Shown here: positions 55,262-63,746 of the stretch, piece by piece
Layout of the letters: each line of letters starts with the position of its first letter
How positions within the stretch are numbered: the stretch's first letter is position 1
Source: Rhodoblastus sp. 17X3
GTDB lineage: Bacteria; Pseudomonadota; Alphaproteobacteria; Rhizobiales; Beijerinckiaceae
Length of the DNA stretch: 64,000 nucleotides
NCBI RefSeq assembly: GCF_030056575.1
Contig: NZ_JASHHX010000007.1
Span: 1-64,000 of the forward strand
Reading direction: 5' to 3'
Translations under genes and position numbers: made by a program
The notes under the pieces: generated by a model
Database searches by the model: none
Told to the model about the DNA's origin: nothing
The model's input: only the letters and a program-made list of their open reading frames with translations

Positions 55262-56586
55262 CACGCGCGCTCCATCGTCGCGACCACGCCATGGACGATC
55301 TGGCCGCCGACCATGGTGGCCTTCACCACGCCCTGCAGCCGCGCCTCGTCGAAAGGCGTGTTCTTGCAGCGCGATTTCAGGTCGGCCTTGTTCAGCACAT
55401 AGGGCTCGTCGGGGTCGAAGCGGATGAGGTCGGCCGGCGCGCCGCGCTTCAGGCGCCCCTGCTCCAGCCGCAGGATGTCGGCCGGGCGCGTGGTCATGGC
55501 GCGCAGCAGGTTGGCGAGCGGAATCTGGCCGGCATGGACCAGCCGCAATCCCGCCGAGAGCAGGGTTTCCAGCCCCACGGCGCCAAAATCCGCCTCGCCG
55601 AAGGGCAGGCGCTTGGTCTCGACGTCCTGCGGATTATGGTCCGAGAAGATCACATCGATCAGGCCGCTGGCGACCGCCTCGACCAGCGCCAACCGCTCCT
55701 CCTCGCGCCGCAGCGGCGGCTTGAGTTTGAGGAAGGTGCGGTAGGAGCCGATGTCGTTCTCGTTGAGGGTGAGATGATTGATGGTGACGCCGCAGGACAC
55801 CGGCAGGCCTTCAGCCTTGGCCTTGGCGATGACCTCCAGCGCCAGCGTGGTGGAAATGGGCGCGGCGCAATAGCGCGCGCCGGTCATGCGGACCAGACGG
55901 ATGTCGCGGTCGAGCGCGATGGCCTCGGCCTCGCGCGGCACGCCGGAAAGGCCGAGCCGGGTCGCCAGTTCGCCCGCATTCATCACGCCGGAGCCGGCGA
56001 GGTCGCGGTCTTCCGGAAAATGGACGATGAGGGCGTCGAAATCGCGCGCATAGGTCATGGCGCGGCGAAGGGCCTGGCTGTTGCGGATCGAGCGCGAGCC
56101 ATCGGTGAAGGCGGCGGCGCCCGCCTCGCGCAGCAGGCCGAACTCGGCGATCTCCTGCCCTTCCAGACCCTTGGAAATGGCGGCCATGGGCAGAACGCGC
56201 ACCCTGCCATGGTCGCGGGCGCGGCGCTTGAGAAAATCGACCACCGCCGGATCGTCCACCGGCGGGCTGGTCTCCGGGCTGGCGACGAGCGTGGTGACGC
56301 CGCCAACCGCCGCCGCCGCCGTGGCCGTGGCGATGGATTCGCGGTGTTCGGCGCCGGGTTCGCCGACGAAGGCGCGCAGGTCGATCAGACCGGGGCAGAC
56401 GACGTCGCCGCCGCAATCGATCAAGGCGATCTCGCGCGGCAGGTTCGCGGCCGTGATCTCCGCGCCGAAATCCTTGATCCTGCCGTCCTCGACGAGGACG
56501 CCGCCGCGCGTCTCGGCGCCGCTTTCGGGATCGATCAGGCGCGCGTTGACGAAGGCCAAGGGCGGATGGGGCTTTGTCTGAACCAT
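55261..56586 (-). CDS. pyrC: Dihydroorotase-like protein lacking the HxH metal motif (PyrC/PyrX type)
   Basis: 441-aa amidohydrolase-fold protein of the dihydroorotase family. Active DHOases carry D-x-H-x-H after the first strand; here the position reads [20 protein letters not shown], so both histidines are replaced (R and F). Later conserved parts remain: [40 protein letters not shown] and [20 protein letters not shown]. Close relatives in Hyphomicrobiales share this loss and are annotated as dihydroorotase. By analogy to Pseudomonas PyrC' (PyrX) it may be a structural partner of aspartate transcarbamoylase. pyrB is not adjacent. ATG 56586 ([10 protein letters not shown]) is chosen as start. 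Confidence 0.82.
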   Translation of the reverse strand: MVQTKPHPPLAFVNARLIDPESGAETRGGVLVEDGRIKDFGAEITAANLPREIALIDCGGDVVCPGLIDLRAFVGEPGAEHRESIATATAAAAVGGVTTLVASPETSPPVDDPAVVDFLKRRARDHGRVRVLPMAAISKGLEGQEIAEFGLLREAGAAAFTDGSRSIRNSQALRRAMTYARDFDALIVHFPEDRDLAGSGVMNAGELATRLGLSGVPREAEAIALDRDIRLVRMTGARYCAAPISTTLALEVIAKAKAEGLPVSCGVTINHLTLNENDIGSYRTFLKLKPPLRREEERLALVEAVASGLIDVIFSDHNPQDVETKRLPFGEADFGAVGLETLLSAGLRLVHAGQIPLANLLRAMTTRPADILRLEQGRLKRGAPADLIRFDPDEPYVLNKADLKSRCKNTPFDEARLQGVVKATMVGGQIVHGVVATMERA

Positions 56587-56650
56587 GGCTTTCGATAGCG
56601 CGCGGCGCCCGATTGGGCAATCGCGCCTTTGGCCGGAACGCGGATTTTCC

Positions 56651-56986
56651 CTAAGCTTTCGGCGCCCGACGGAGCCCATGCCGCCGGACCAGCCAGCCGA
56701 CGAGAAAGCCGATCAGCGCCAGCAGCGCGAAGGCGCCGAGCTGGAAAAACACATTGCTCATCGCCCCGGGCAGCTTTCCGCCGCCACTCGCGTGCGAATA
56801 GAGGTCAGAGGCGTAAACCGCCGGGATCACGATCAGCGGCAGCGCCCACCACGGCCGCCATCCTTGCCAGCCGATCAGCGCCGCAAGCGCCAGCGTCGGA
56901 TAGGCGAGGCCGTCCGAGAAATGCGCGAAGGCTGCGAAAAGCGTCAGCCAGAAGACGCGAAAGGCCAGCAGCACGAGATACTCCAT
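56651..56986 (-). CDS. Small membrane protein
   Basis: 111-aa protein with three to four hydrophobic helices (VLLAFRVFWLTLFAAFAHF, YPTLALAALIGWQGW, WWALPLIVIPAVYA, FFQLGAFALLALIGFLVGWL) and a short basic tail RRHGLRRAPKA. No family recognised. It lies 65 bases upstream of the dihydroorotase-like gene on the same strand, where pyrB would be expected in related genomes. Confidence 0.72.
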   Translation of the reverse strand: MEYLVLLAFRVFWLTLFAAFAHFSDGLAYPTLALAALIGWQGWRPWWALPLIVIPAVYASDLYSHASGGGKLPGAMSNVFFQLGAFALLALIGFLVGWLVRRHGLRRAPKA

Positions 56987-57069
56987 GAGAAAATGACGAA
57001 AAAGTTTGCTTTGCGACCCCGCGCTTCGGTAAGAAGGCCCCTCTTAATCCTTCATCCGAGACCAAGCCC

Positions 57070-57744
57070 ATGCCCGAGGTTATTTTCAACGGACCCGCCG
57101 GTCGTCTCGAAGGGCGCTTCCATCCGTCCAAACAGCGTGGGGCGCCGATCGCGATCATTCTTCATCCGCATCCGCAATTCGGCGGAACGATGAATAACCA
57201 GATTGTCTATCATCTTTATTATGCCTTCGCCGAGCGCGGATTTTCCGTCCTGCGCTTCAATTTTCGCGGCGTAGGCCGTTCGCAAGGCTCCTTCGACCAC
57301 GGCCAGGGCGAATTGTCGGATGCGGCCGCCGCGCTCGACTGGGCGCAGGCGATCAGCCCCGAGGCGCGCGCCTGCTGGATCGCGGGCGTCTCCTTCGGCT
57401 CGTGGATTGGCATGCAATTGCTGATGCGCCGACCGGAAATCGAGGGCTTCATCTCCATCGCCCCGCCGGCCAATCGCTTCGACTTCAGCTTCCTCGCGCC
57501 CTGCCCGTCCTCGGGCCTGTTCGTCCATGGCGACCAGGACCGCGTCGCGCCGATCAAGGAAGTCACCGGCCTCATCGAGAAGCTGAAGACCCAGAAGGGC
57601 ATCCAGATCGAACATGCGGTGGTCGAGGGCGCCAATCATTTCTTCGAGGACCGCGTCGACGACCTGATCGGCAAGGTCGGGCTCTATCTCGACAAGCGCC
57701 TCGGCAATCCGGCGAAAATCGCCATCGCCTCGCGCGGAGACTGA
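57070..57744 (+). CDS. Alpha/beta hydrolase
   Basis: 224-aa cytosolic hydrolase of the alpha/beta fold. It shows the oxyanion segment ILHPHPQFGGTMNNQIV, FNFRGVGRSQGSFDHGQGE, the nucleophile elbow IAGVSFGSWIGMQLL (G-x-S-x-G with Ser), an Asp in VHGDQDRVAP and the catalytic His in EGANHFFEDRVDDL. This type is widespread in alphaproteobacteria; its substrate is unknown. It is divergent from the small membrane protein gene. Confidence 0.9.
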   Translation: MPEVIFNGPAGRLEGRFHPSKQRGAPIAIILHPHPQFGGTMNNQIVYHLYYAFAERGFSVLRFNFRGVGRSQGSFDHGQGELSDAAAALDWAQAISPEARACWIAGVSFGSWIGMQLLMRRPEIEGFISIAPPANRFDFSFLAPCPSSGLFVHGDQDRVAPIKEVTGLIEKLKTQKGIQIEHAVVEGANHFFEDRVDDLIGKVGLYLDKRLGNPAKIAIASRGD

Positions 57745-57935
57745 TTTTTTTCATTCCCTTCGCGGCGCGCGGGCCGAGACTGGAACGAATAGGCGGCGCA
57801 GGCGTTGTGCCGCAAATATTCGTTTTTTGCTTTCAACTGCGGCCTGCCAAGCGCCGCAAAACGCACTTCGGCGCTTCCGTAATTCGACCCCCATCTCGAC
57901 GCTTCCCGGCAGCTGAGGCGTGAGGGGAGCGAGCT

Positions 57936-59078
57936 ATGGCTTTTTCCAATCACCTGTCATTTCCAGATCGCCGCGACGTCATGCGAGGCGGCGCCAGACT
58001 TTCATTTGGCGCTTTGACATCCTTGCTCTTTTCTGGAGCATCGCGGGTGCTGGCGGCTCCGCTGCAGGGCGGCGCGCCCGAAATCGATCAACTGGTCCTG
58101 CGGATCGTGACCGACTCATATCAGATGGCGACGGCGCAGAACGCCAGGGTCGGCAATGTCGAAATCAAGCGTTTTGGCTTCGCTGTCGGCGATCATCCGC
58201 CCAGCAAGGCCATCCTGAGCGAGTTCGGACTCTCGATGCATGCGTCCTCGATGATTGGGTCGCAACAGCGAAACGTCCTCGTGGATTTTGGCTATACGCC
58301 ACAGACGCTGCTCAACAATCTGGAGCTTCTTGGTGTCGATCCCGGCGCCATTGACGCCCTCGTGCTTTCGCACGGCCATTACGACCATTTCGGTGGGCTC
58401 GCGGGATTCCTGCAAGCCACGAGCGGCAAACTGAAGCCGGACCTTCCATTTTATTTCGGCGGCGAAGAGTGCTTTTGCGCCCGGCAATGGCTTGCGCCGC
58501 CCATGAAGGGCGATTTCGGCGCGATCAACCGCGATGCGCTGAAAGACGCCAGATTGTCGATCATGTCCTCCCCCGGACCGGCGAAAGTCGCCGATCACGG
58601 CTTCACGACAGGCCGGATCGACCTGACATCCTTCGAGAAAGTTCTTTCGCCGAGCGCGATGAAGATTGGCCGGAGCGGCGCTTTCGGCTGCTACCCGGAG
58701 GAGTTCACCGAAGAAGAACGCCAAAAGGGCGTCATTCCCGACCAGTTCCGTCACGAAATCGGCACGGCGTTCAATCTCAAGGGGAGAGGCCTGATCGTGC
58801 TGACGTCATGCAGCCACCGCGGCGTGGTGAACGTCGTCAAGCAGGCGCAGGCGGCTTCTGGCGTGGATAAGGTCCATGCGGTCGTCGGAGGCTTCCATCT
58901 GGCGCCTCACAAGGAGGACTACCTCCGCGAGACCGTCAAAGCTCTGGGCGCGCTGAACCCCGACTTCGTCATCCCGCTGCATTGCAGTGGCGAACCGTTC
59001 TTCGAAATCATGAAGGCCGAAATGCCGACCAAGCTACTGCGTGGCTATACCGGCACGGCGTTCGTCTTCGCGGCTTGA
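57936..59078 (+). CDS. Exported MBL-fold metallohydrolase with a Tat-like signal
   Basis: 380-aa protein. The N-terminus has RRDVMRGGARLSFGALTSLL followed by LAAPLQGG, a twin-arginine-like signal. The metallo-beta-lactamase domain shows VLSHGHYDHFGGLAGFL (H-x-H-x-D-H), VLTSCSHRGVVNVV and HAVVGGFHLAP, with PLHCSGEPFFE near the end. The overall pattern resembles archaeal and bacterial MBL proteins related to methylenetetrahydromethanopterin-type or 7,8-dihydropterin synthases. It is followed 52 bases later by another exported protein gene on the same strand. Confidence 0.82.
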   Translation: MAFSNHLSFPDRRDVMRGGARLSFGALTSLLFSGASRVLAAPLQGGAPEIDQLVLRIVTDSYQMATAQNARVGNVEIKRFGFAVGDHPPSKAILSEFGLSMHASSMIGSQQRNVLVDFGYTPQTLLNNLELLGVDPGAIDALVLSHGHYDHFGGLAGFLQATSGKLKPDLPFYFGGEECFCARQWLAPPMKGDFGAINRDALKDARLSIMSSPGPAKVADHGFTTGRIDLTSFEKVLSPSAMKIGRSGAFGCYPEEFTEEERQKGVIPDQFRHEIGTAFNLKGRGLIVLTSCSHRGVVNVVKQAQAASGVDKVHAVVGGFHLAPHKEDYLRETVKALGALNPDFVIPLHCSGEPFFEIMKAEMPTKLLRGYTGTAFVFAA

Positions 59079-59130
59079 CCGGCGCGCGACTTTTTTTTTG
59101 CGAGGAGGAAATCAAGGGAGGAAAAAAACC

Positions 59131-59670
59131 ATGACGACAGGATGGCGCGGACTTCTTGCATCCGCCGCGACGATCGCGCTCGCGACCGCCGTCCAAGCGG
59201 AACAGCCAAAAATGAGCGATGCGAATTATATCGCCAAAGCGATGACGGCCGCGCCCAAGGCGGTCGCCAAGGGAGCCACCGTCTCCGCCATGGAGGGCGC
59301 CTCCATGCGCGTTCTGCACAAGGGCTCCAACGAATGGACCTGCATGATCATGCCCGACGGCGTGCCGATGTGCACGGATGCGGCCGGAATGGCCTGGGTC
59401 CATGCGTTAATGACCAAAGCGGCGCCGCCAGACCAGATCGGCTTCATGTATATGCTCGCCGGCGACAATGGGACGAGCAATGCGGCGCCTGGGGCCTTGG
59501 CGCGGACCCCGGACAATCATTGGGTCAAGACCGGACCGCATGTCATGATCCTGGGCGCGAGCGCCAAGTCGATGCCAGGCTATCCGCGCACGCTCGACGC
59601 GGACCCGACGAGGCCCTATGTGATGTGGCCGGATACGCCATACGAGCACCTGATGATCCCGGTGAAATGA
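59131..59670 (+). CDS. Secreted hypothetical protein
   Basis: 179-aa exported protein. A signal peptide (GLLASAATIALATAVQAEQ) leads to a mature part with the segments KGSNEWTCMIMPDGVPMCTD (two cysteines, probably a disulfide) and TKAAPPDQIGFMYMLAGDNG. HWVKTGPHVMILGASAKSMPG and PYVMWPDTPYEHLMIPVK follow. It is rich in Met and Pro. Similar proteins occur widely in proteobacteria without assigned function. GGAGGAAAAAAACC precedes ATG 59131. It is probably co-transcribed with the upstream MBL gene. Confidence 0.78.
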   Translation: MTTGWRGLLASAATIALATAVQAEQPKMSDANYIAKAMTAAPKAVAKGATVSAMEGASMRVLHKGSNEWTCMIMPDGVPMCTDAAGMAWVHALMTKAAPPDQIGFMYMLAGDNGTSNAAPGALARTPDNHWVKTGPHVMILGASAKSMPGYPRTLDADPTRPYVMWPDTPYEHLMIPVK

Positions 59671-59675
59671 ATATT

Positions 59676-59698
59676 CGGGGCGATAAAAGGTCGCCCCG
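59676..59698. terminator. Hairpin after the secreted-protein gene
   Basis: 8-bp stem CGGGGCGA / TCGCCCCG with a 7-base loop, 5 bases after the stop codon. There is no clear T-run, so termination is likely but not certain. Confidence 0.45.
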
Positions 59699-59733
59699 CT
59701 ATCATTTGCGATCGGACGCCCTGCGATGGCGCG

Positions 59734-60306
59734 TCACGCTTTGGGGCCGGCAAGGAACGGCGCAATGCGTTCGCGCAATTGCGCGAAATCCATCGGGCCT
59801 TGCGCCGCGAAGGTCAGCTTCGGCGCGGGCGCGAATACGAAATGCGCCGGGACGCCGCGCGCGCCCAGCGCGCGGAAGAGATAGCCCTTGCGATCCACGC
59901 CAACCTTGACGAAGGGATTTCCCTGCTCACGCAGGAAGGCGAGCGTTTTGGCGGGCTCGTCGAGCGAAGCTACGCCAAGGATTTTCACGCCGGACCGAGC
60001 GAATTCCATCAAGGCGGGATGCTCCTCGCGGCAGGTGGGGCACCACGAGGCGAAGGCGTTGACATAGACGGCCTGCCCCGCAATCCCGGCAGAGGAAAAG
60101 CCCGGAATGGGCGCGCCGGAGGCGTCGGTCAGGCCCGCGAGCGCCGGCAGGTCGAAATGATCGGCGGCGAAAGGGTTGAGCAGCCGCTCCCACAAGCCGT
60201 GGCGGCGCGCCTGCCAGAGCCCGGCGCCGGTCGCGCCGGTGCCGAGAATAGCCGCACCAAAAAGGAGCGCGCGGCGGTGGGCGTCGGGATGGTCTTTTGC
60301 GTTCAT
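59734..60306 (-). CDS. TlpA/DsbE-like thiol:disulfide oxidoreductase
   Basis: 190-aa membrane-anchored periplasmic thioredoxin-like protein. A single N-terminal hydrophobic segment (ALLFGAAILGTGATGAGLW) precedes a thioredoxin fold with the active site NAFASWCPTCREEHP (WCxxC) and the cis-proline segment GARGVPAHFVF. The VAS-LDEPAKTLAFL and GNPFVKVGVD segments match DsbE/CcmG, which reduces apocytochrome c. No ccm genes are adjacent, so this role is by homology only. ATG 60306 (MNAKDHPDAH) is chosen. It is divergent from the monooxygenase gene. Confidence 0.87.
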   Translation of the reverse strand: MNAKDHPDAHRRALLFGAAILGTGATGAGLWQARRHGLWERLLNPFAADHFDLPALAGLTDASGAPIPGFSSAGIAGQAVYVNAFASWCPTCREEHPALMEFARSGVKILGVASLDEPAKTLAFLREQGNPFVKVGVDRKGYLFRALGARGVPAHFVFAPAPKLTFAAQGPMDFAQLRERIAPFLAGPKA

Positions 60307-60432
60307 GCGCGGACTCTGGCGCATGGGCGTTAACGCCGCGTTGGCGCGGCATATCGTCTTGTCGCCAAAGGCGGCTTGCCGTTCTAAAACTGCGGGCCTT
60401 AAAGTGAGTCTGGTTAAGGAGAGGATCGCACC

Positions 60433-61707
60433 ATGAGCCAGGCGAACGCAAAAATCGCGGAGCCGCATCCGATCGCATGCGACGTGCTCGTCGCCGGGGC
60501 CGGCTCGGCTGGCCTCTCCGCCGCGCACGCCTTCGCGGCGCAGGGCCGCAAGGTCGTGGTCGTCGGCAAGGTCGAGACACATCTCGCCGGGCGCACCGTG
60601 GCTTTGTTCGAAGGCTCGCTACGTTTTTACCGCACGCTGGGCCTGTGGCCGCGCTGCGCCGATCACGCCAATCCCATGGAAGGGATTCGGATGATCGACG
60701 ACACCGGTTCGATCTTCCCGACCTCGCCCAAGGAATTCCGCTCGCGCGAAATCGATCTCGACGCTTTCGGCGAGAATATCGAGAACAACGCCCTCGTCGC
60801 GGAGCTCGCGCAGGCGGCGCGGGAAAACCCCGCCATCACGCTGATCGAGGACCTGATCGACTCCTTCGAGCTGAATTTCTCCGGCGCGCGGGCGCGACTG
60901 GCGTCAGGCGGGCGGATCGAGGCGAAATTCATCGTCGCCGGCGAGGGCCGCAATTCGCAGGCTCGCCAGATCGCGGGCATCACGGTCCAGACCTGGTCCT
61001 ATCCACAGATCGCCTTGACCGCGCTGCTGGCGCATGACAAGCCGCACCACAATATTTCGACCGAGTTCCACAAGCGCTCCGGCCCCTTTACCTTCGTGCC
61101 ATTGCGCGGCCGCGAGGGCGCGCCGCATCGCTCCAGCCTGGTCTGGCTGGTTTCGCCGCGCGACGCCCTGCGCCTTCAGGCCCTGCCCCCGGACATGCTC
61201 GCCGCCGAAATCGAGGATGAAGCCCACGGCCTGCTCGGCGCCATCCGGCTCGACGGCCCGCTCGGCGCCTTTCCGATGGGCGCGATGAAAACCTCGCGCG
61301 TCACCGGAACGCGCATGGCCCTGATCGGCGAATCCGCCCATCTGTTTCCGCCGATCGGCGCGCAGGGGCTCAACCTGAGCCTGCGCGACATCGCCAATCT
61401 GGTCGATTGCCTCGAAGGCGTGAACCTCGACGAGCCGGACGAGATCGCCCGCGCGCTGGAAACTTACGAACGCCAGCGCGCGCGCGACATCGGCCTGCGC
61501 ATCAACGGCATTGACATTCTTAACCGCTCGCTGCTGATCCACGCCCTGCCGGTGGATTTCGCCCGCGCCTTCGCGCTGACCTTCTTCTCGGCCTTCGGCC
61601 CGCTGCGCCGCGCGCTGATGCGCGAAGGCGTGACGCCGCACGGCCCGACGCCGAAACTCATGCGCGCCCGCCCGCCGGTCCGCCGCCCTGCCGCCAGAGA
61701 GGCCTGA
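60433..61707 (+). CDS. FAD-dependent monooxygenase of the UbiH/Coq6 family
   Basis: 424-aa flavoprotein hydroxylase, probably acting on the aromatic ring during ubiquinone synthesis. The N-terminal Rossmann motif is DVLVAGAGSAGLSAAHAFAA (GxGxxG). The second FAD motif is MALIGESAHLFPPIGAQGLN, where GESAH stands in place of the usual GDAAH. A proline/arginine-rich tail ends RPPVRRPAAREA. Which ring position it hydroxylates cannot be read from the sequence. xthA starts 3 bases after its stop. Confidence 0.88.
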   Translation: MSQANAKIAEPHPIACDVLVAGAGSAGLSAAHAFAAQGRKVVVVGKVETHLAGRTVALFEGSLRFYRTLGLWPRCADHANPMEGIRMIDDTGSIFPTSPKEFRSREIDLDAFGENIENNALVAELAQAARENPAITLIEDLIDSFELNFSGARARLASGGRIEAKFIVAGEGRNSQARQIAGITVQTWSYPQIALTALLAHDKPHHNISTEFHKRSGPFTFVPLRGREGAPHRSSLVWLVSPRDALRLQALPPDMLAAEIEDEAHGLLGAIRLDGPLGAFPMGAMKTSRVTGTRMALIGESAHLFPPIGAQGLNLSLRDIANLVDCLEGVNLDEPDEIARALETYERQRARDIGLRINGIDILNRSLLIHALPVDFARAFALTFFSAFGPLRRALMREGVTPHGPTPKLMRARPPVRRPAAREA

Positions 61708-61710
61708 CTT

Positions 61711-62490
61711 TTGCGCATTGCAACCTGGAACGTGAACTCCGTGCGCCAGCGCGCCGAGGCGCTGCTGGCCTATCTGAACGAGGTCCAGCCGGACGTCCTG
61801 TGCCTGCAGGAGCTGAAATGCCAGGAGGAGCAGTTTCCCCGGCTGGAGGTGGAGGCGGCGGGCTACAACGTCGCGATCCACGGCCAGAAATCCTATAATG
61901 GCGTCGCCATTCTCTCCAAGGTCCCGATGGAAATCGCCGTGGGCCTGCCCGGCGACGAAAGCGACGAGCAATCGCGCTATATCGAGGCGGTGATCCCCTG
62001 GGGCGCGACCGTGCTGCGCGTCGGCTGCCTTTACCTGCCCAATGGCAACCCGCTCGGCACGGAGAAATATCCCTACAAACTCGCCTGGATGGAAAGGCTG
62101 ATCGCCCACGCCAAAAAGCTGCTCGCCCTCGAAGAGCGGCTGGTGCTGTGCGGGGATTACAATGTCATCCCCGAAGCCCGCGACGTTTATGACCCCGCCG
62201 CCTGGCTCGGCGACGCGCTCTTTGCGCCGCCGACGCGCGAAAAATTCCGCGAACTGCTGGCGCTCGGCTTCACCGACGCCCTGCGCGCGACCACCGACGC
62301 GCCTAAGCAATATACCTTCTGGGATTATCAGGCCGGCGCCTGGCAGAAGAACAACGGGCTGCGGATCGACCATCTGCTGCTGTCACCGCAGTCCGCCGAC
62401 CGGCTGGAGAGCGTGATGATCGACAGGGACATGCGCGCGAAAGACAAGCCCTCGGACCATGTGCCGATCCGCGTGGATTTGCGGGACTGA
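61711..62490 (+). CDS. xthA: Exodeoxyribonuclease III
   Basis: AP endonuclease / 3' exonuclease of base-excision repair, 259 aa. Residues of the EEP fold are visible: IATWNVNSVRQRAE (Asn), VLCLQELKCQE (catalytic Glu), LCGDYNVIPEARD (Asp/Asn), FWDYQAGAWQKNNGLRIDHL and DKPSDHVPIRVDL (His). Translation starts at TTG 61711, immediately before CGC ATT GCA, because the family begins MRIATWN; no ATG is available. It is coupled to the monooxygenase gene by a 3-base gap. Confidence 0.95.
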   Translation: MRIATWNVNSVRQRAEALLAYLNEVQPDVLCLQELKCQEEQFPRLEVEAAGYNVAIHGQKSYNGVAILSKVPMEIAVGLPGDESDEQSRYIEAVIPWGATVLRVGCLYLPNGNPLGTEKYPYKLAWMERLIAHAKKLLALEERLVLCGDYNVIPEARDVYDPAAWLGDALFAPPTREKFRELLALGFTDALRATTDAPKQYTFWDYQAGAWQKNNGLRIDHLLLSPQSADRLESVMIDRDMRAKDKPSDHVPIRVDLRD

Positions 62491-62502
62491 CCCTCAAAAG
62501 CT

Positions 62503-62524
62503 CCGGCCCCCGAGAGGGGGCCGG
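62503..62524. terminator. Terminator between xthA and the Hsp20 gene
   Basis: 9-bp perfect stem CCGGCCCCC / GGGGGCCGG with a GAGA tetraloop. The outer AAAAGCT / AGAAGCTTT flanks extend the symmetry. It serves two convergent genes. Confidence 0.8.
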
Positions 62525-62565
62525 CCAGAAGCTTTGATGTTCACTTTGTTTGCGCCGGTTCGCGC

Positions 62566-63063
62566 TCAATGCGCGGTCGGCAGTTCTTCGGCTTTCGGCG
62601 CGCCAGTCATGACCGGGATGGTCTTGGCGGCCGTTACCTTGGCGGCGGGTTTCTGAACAGTCAGATGCAGGACGCCCTTGTCATAATGGGCGGCGATCGC
62701 ATCCGCCGCAGGTTCGAACGGCAGTCCGATTGCGCGATAGAACGAGCCGAAACGGCGCTCGGTCACATGCCAATCTTTCTCCTCGCGTCTGGTTTCCATA
62801 GTCTTCTCGCCGGAGACGATCAGACGGTCGCCCTCGACGCGAACCTTGATGTCCTTCTCATCGACGCCCGGGATTTCCAGCGTCGCCTCGATCGCCGTCT
62901 CGGTCTCGGCGATATTCATCGCCGGAACTTGCGGCATGCCCTCTTTCATCTCGGGAACTTCAAACATTTTCGGAAGCTCGCGCCCCAACAGATCCCTTTG
63001 AAGAGTGCGGAAGGGATCTGTCATAAATTCGCGCGTCCAGAGATCCGGAAGCAGGGTTTTCAT
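62566..63063 (-). CDS. Hsp20 / alpha-crystallin-type small heat-shock protein
   Basis: ATP-independent chaperone of 165 aa. It shows PAMNIAETETAIEATLEIPG (start of the alpha-crystallin domain), KDIKVRVEGDRLIVSGEK, ERRFGSFYRAIGLPFEPAAD and the C-terminal GVLHLTVQKPAA (G-x-L). A short IPV motif (KTIPVMTG) lies in the C-terminal extension, as expected for oligomer contacts. The 130 bases upstream (63064-63188) probably hold its promoter; no heat-shock element is recognisable. Confidence 0.93.
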   Translation of the reverse strand: MKTLLPDLWTREFMTDPFRTLQRDLLGRELPKMFEVPEMKEGMPQVPAMNIAETETAIEATLEIPGVDEKDIKVRVEGDRLIVSGEKTMETRREEKDWHVTERRFGSFYRAIGLPFEPAADAIAAHYDKGVLHLTVQKPAAKVTAAKTIPVMTGAPKAEELPTAH

Positions 63064-63217
63064 GACAGCCTCCTATCCGCCCCGCAGCCCGCGAGCCTGA
63101 AGCTCGCATCTTCGCGGGGCGCCACAACGAAGGACGACGCTCGACTTGCGTAAAGGGCGCAATCCCTCGCTACGTCAGCCAATATAATCTAATCGCCGAA
63201 AAATGCATTGACCGGGA

Positions 63218-63667
63218 TCATTGACGCGTCTCGGCGGGGGCGCCCTGCTCGATCTTGTCCAGGGCCTCGGCGACAGCGTCGAAAACCAGCAGGATCGAGG
63301 CGTGGCGCGCCTTGTAGTCGCGTGCGGGCTCCAGCACCCCGGCGTCCGCGAAGCGGCCCTGCGGCGGCGGGCCGTTCTCCTTCAGCATCTTGCGCATATC
63401 TTCGCGCAAGGATCGTAATTCCGCGGGCGCGGCGCCAATGATGTGCCGCCCCATCACGGAAGACGCCGCTTGCCCCAGCGCGCAGGCCTTCACGTCCTGC
63501 GCGTAATCGGAAACGCGGCCGTCTGCGAGCGAAAGATCTATCGTGATGGAGGAGCCGCATAGCCGCGAATGCGCCGAGGCTGAAGCCTGCGGCGCCGGCA
63601 GCCGGCCGAGCCGTGGAATATTGGCCGCGAGTTCAAGGATCTTCTGGTTGTAAATATCGTCAAACAT
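63218..63667 (-). CDS. IscU/SufU-type iron-sulfur scaffold protein
   Basis: 149-aa protein of the NifU N-terminal/IscU family. It starts MFDDIYNQKILELAANIPRL and shows SRLCGSSITIDL (first Cys) and KACALGQAASSVM (second Cys). The position of the third ligand cysteine of IscU is occupied by YKARHASILLVFD, so it is Ala/Ser here. This two-Cys form appears typical of alphaproteobacterial relatives, so it may be a carrier or regulatory variant rather than the main scaffold. It lies between the Hsp20 gene and the acyl-CoA-binding protein gene. Confidence 0.85.
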   Translation of the reverse strand: MFDDIYNQKILELAANIPRLGRLPAPQASASAHSRLCGSSITIDLSLADGRVSDYAQDVKACALGQAASSVMGRHIIGAAPAELRSLREDMRKMLKENGPPPQGRFADAGVLEPARDYKARHASILLVFDAVAEALDKIEQGAPAETRQ

Positions 63668-63746
63668 GGCGTCTCACAGGGCGCGCGGCCCGCTCCTCAG
63701 ATAGAACGCCGAGGGCGCGCCCGCAAGACGCGGCGCACGAGGGCGT

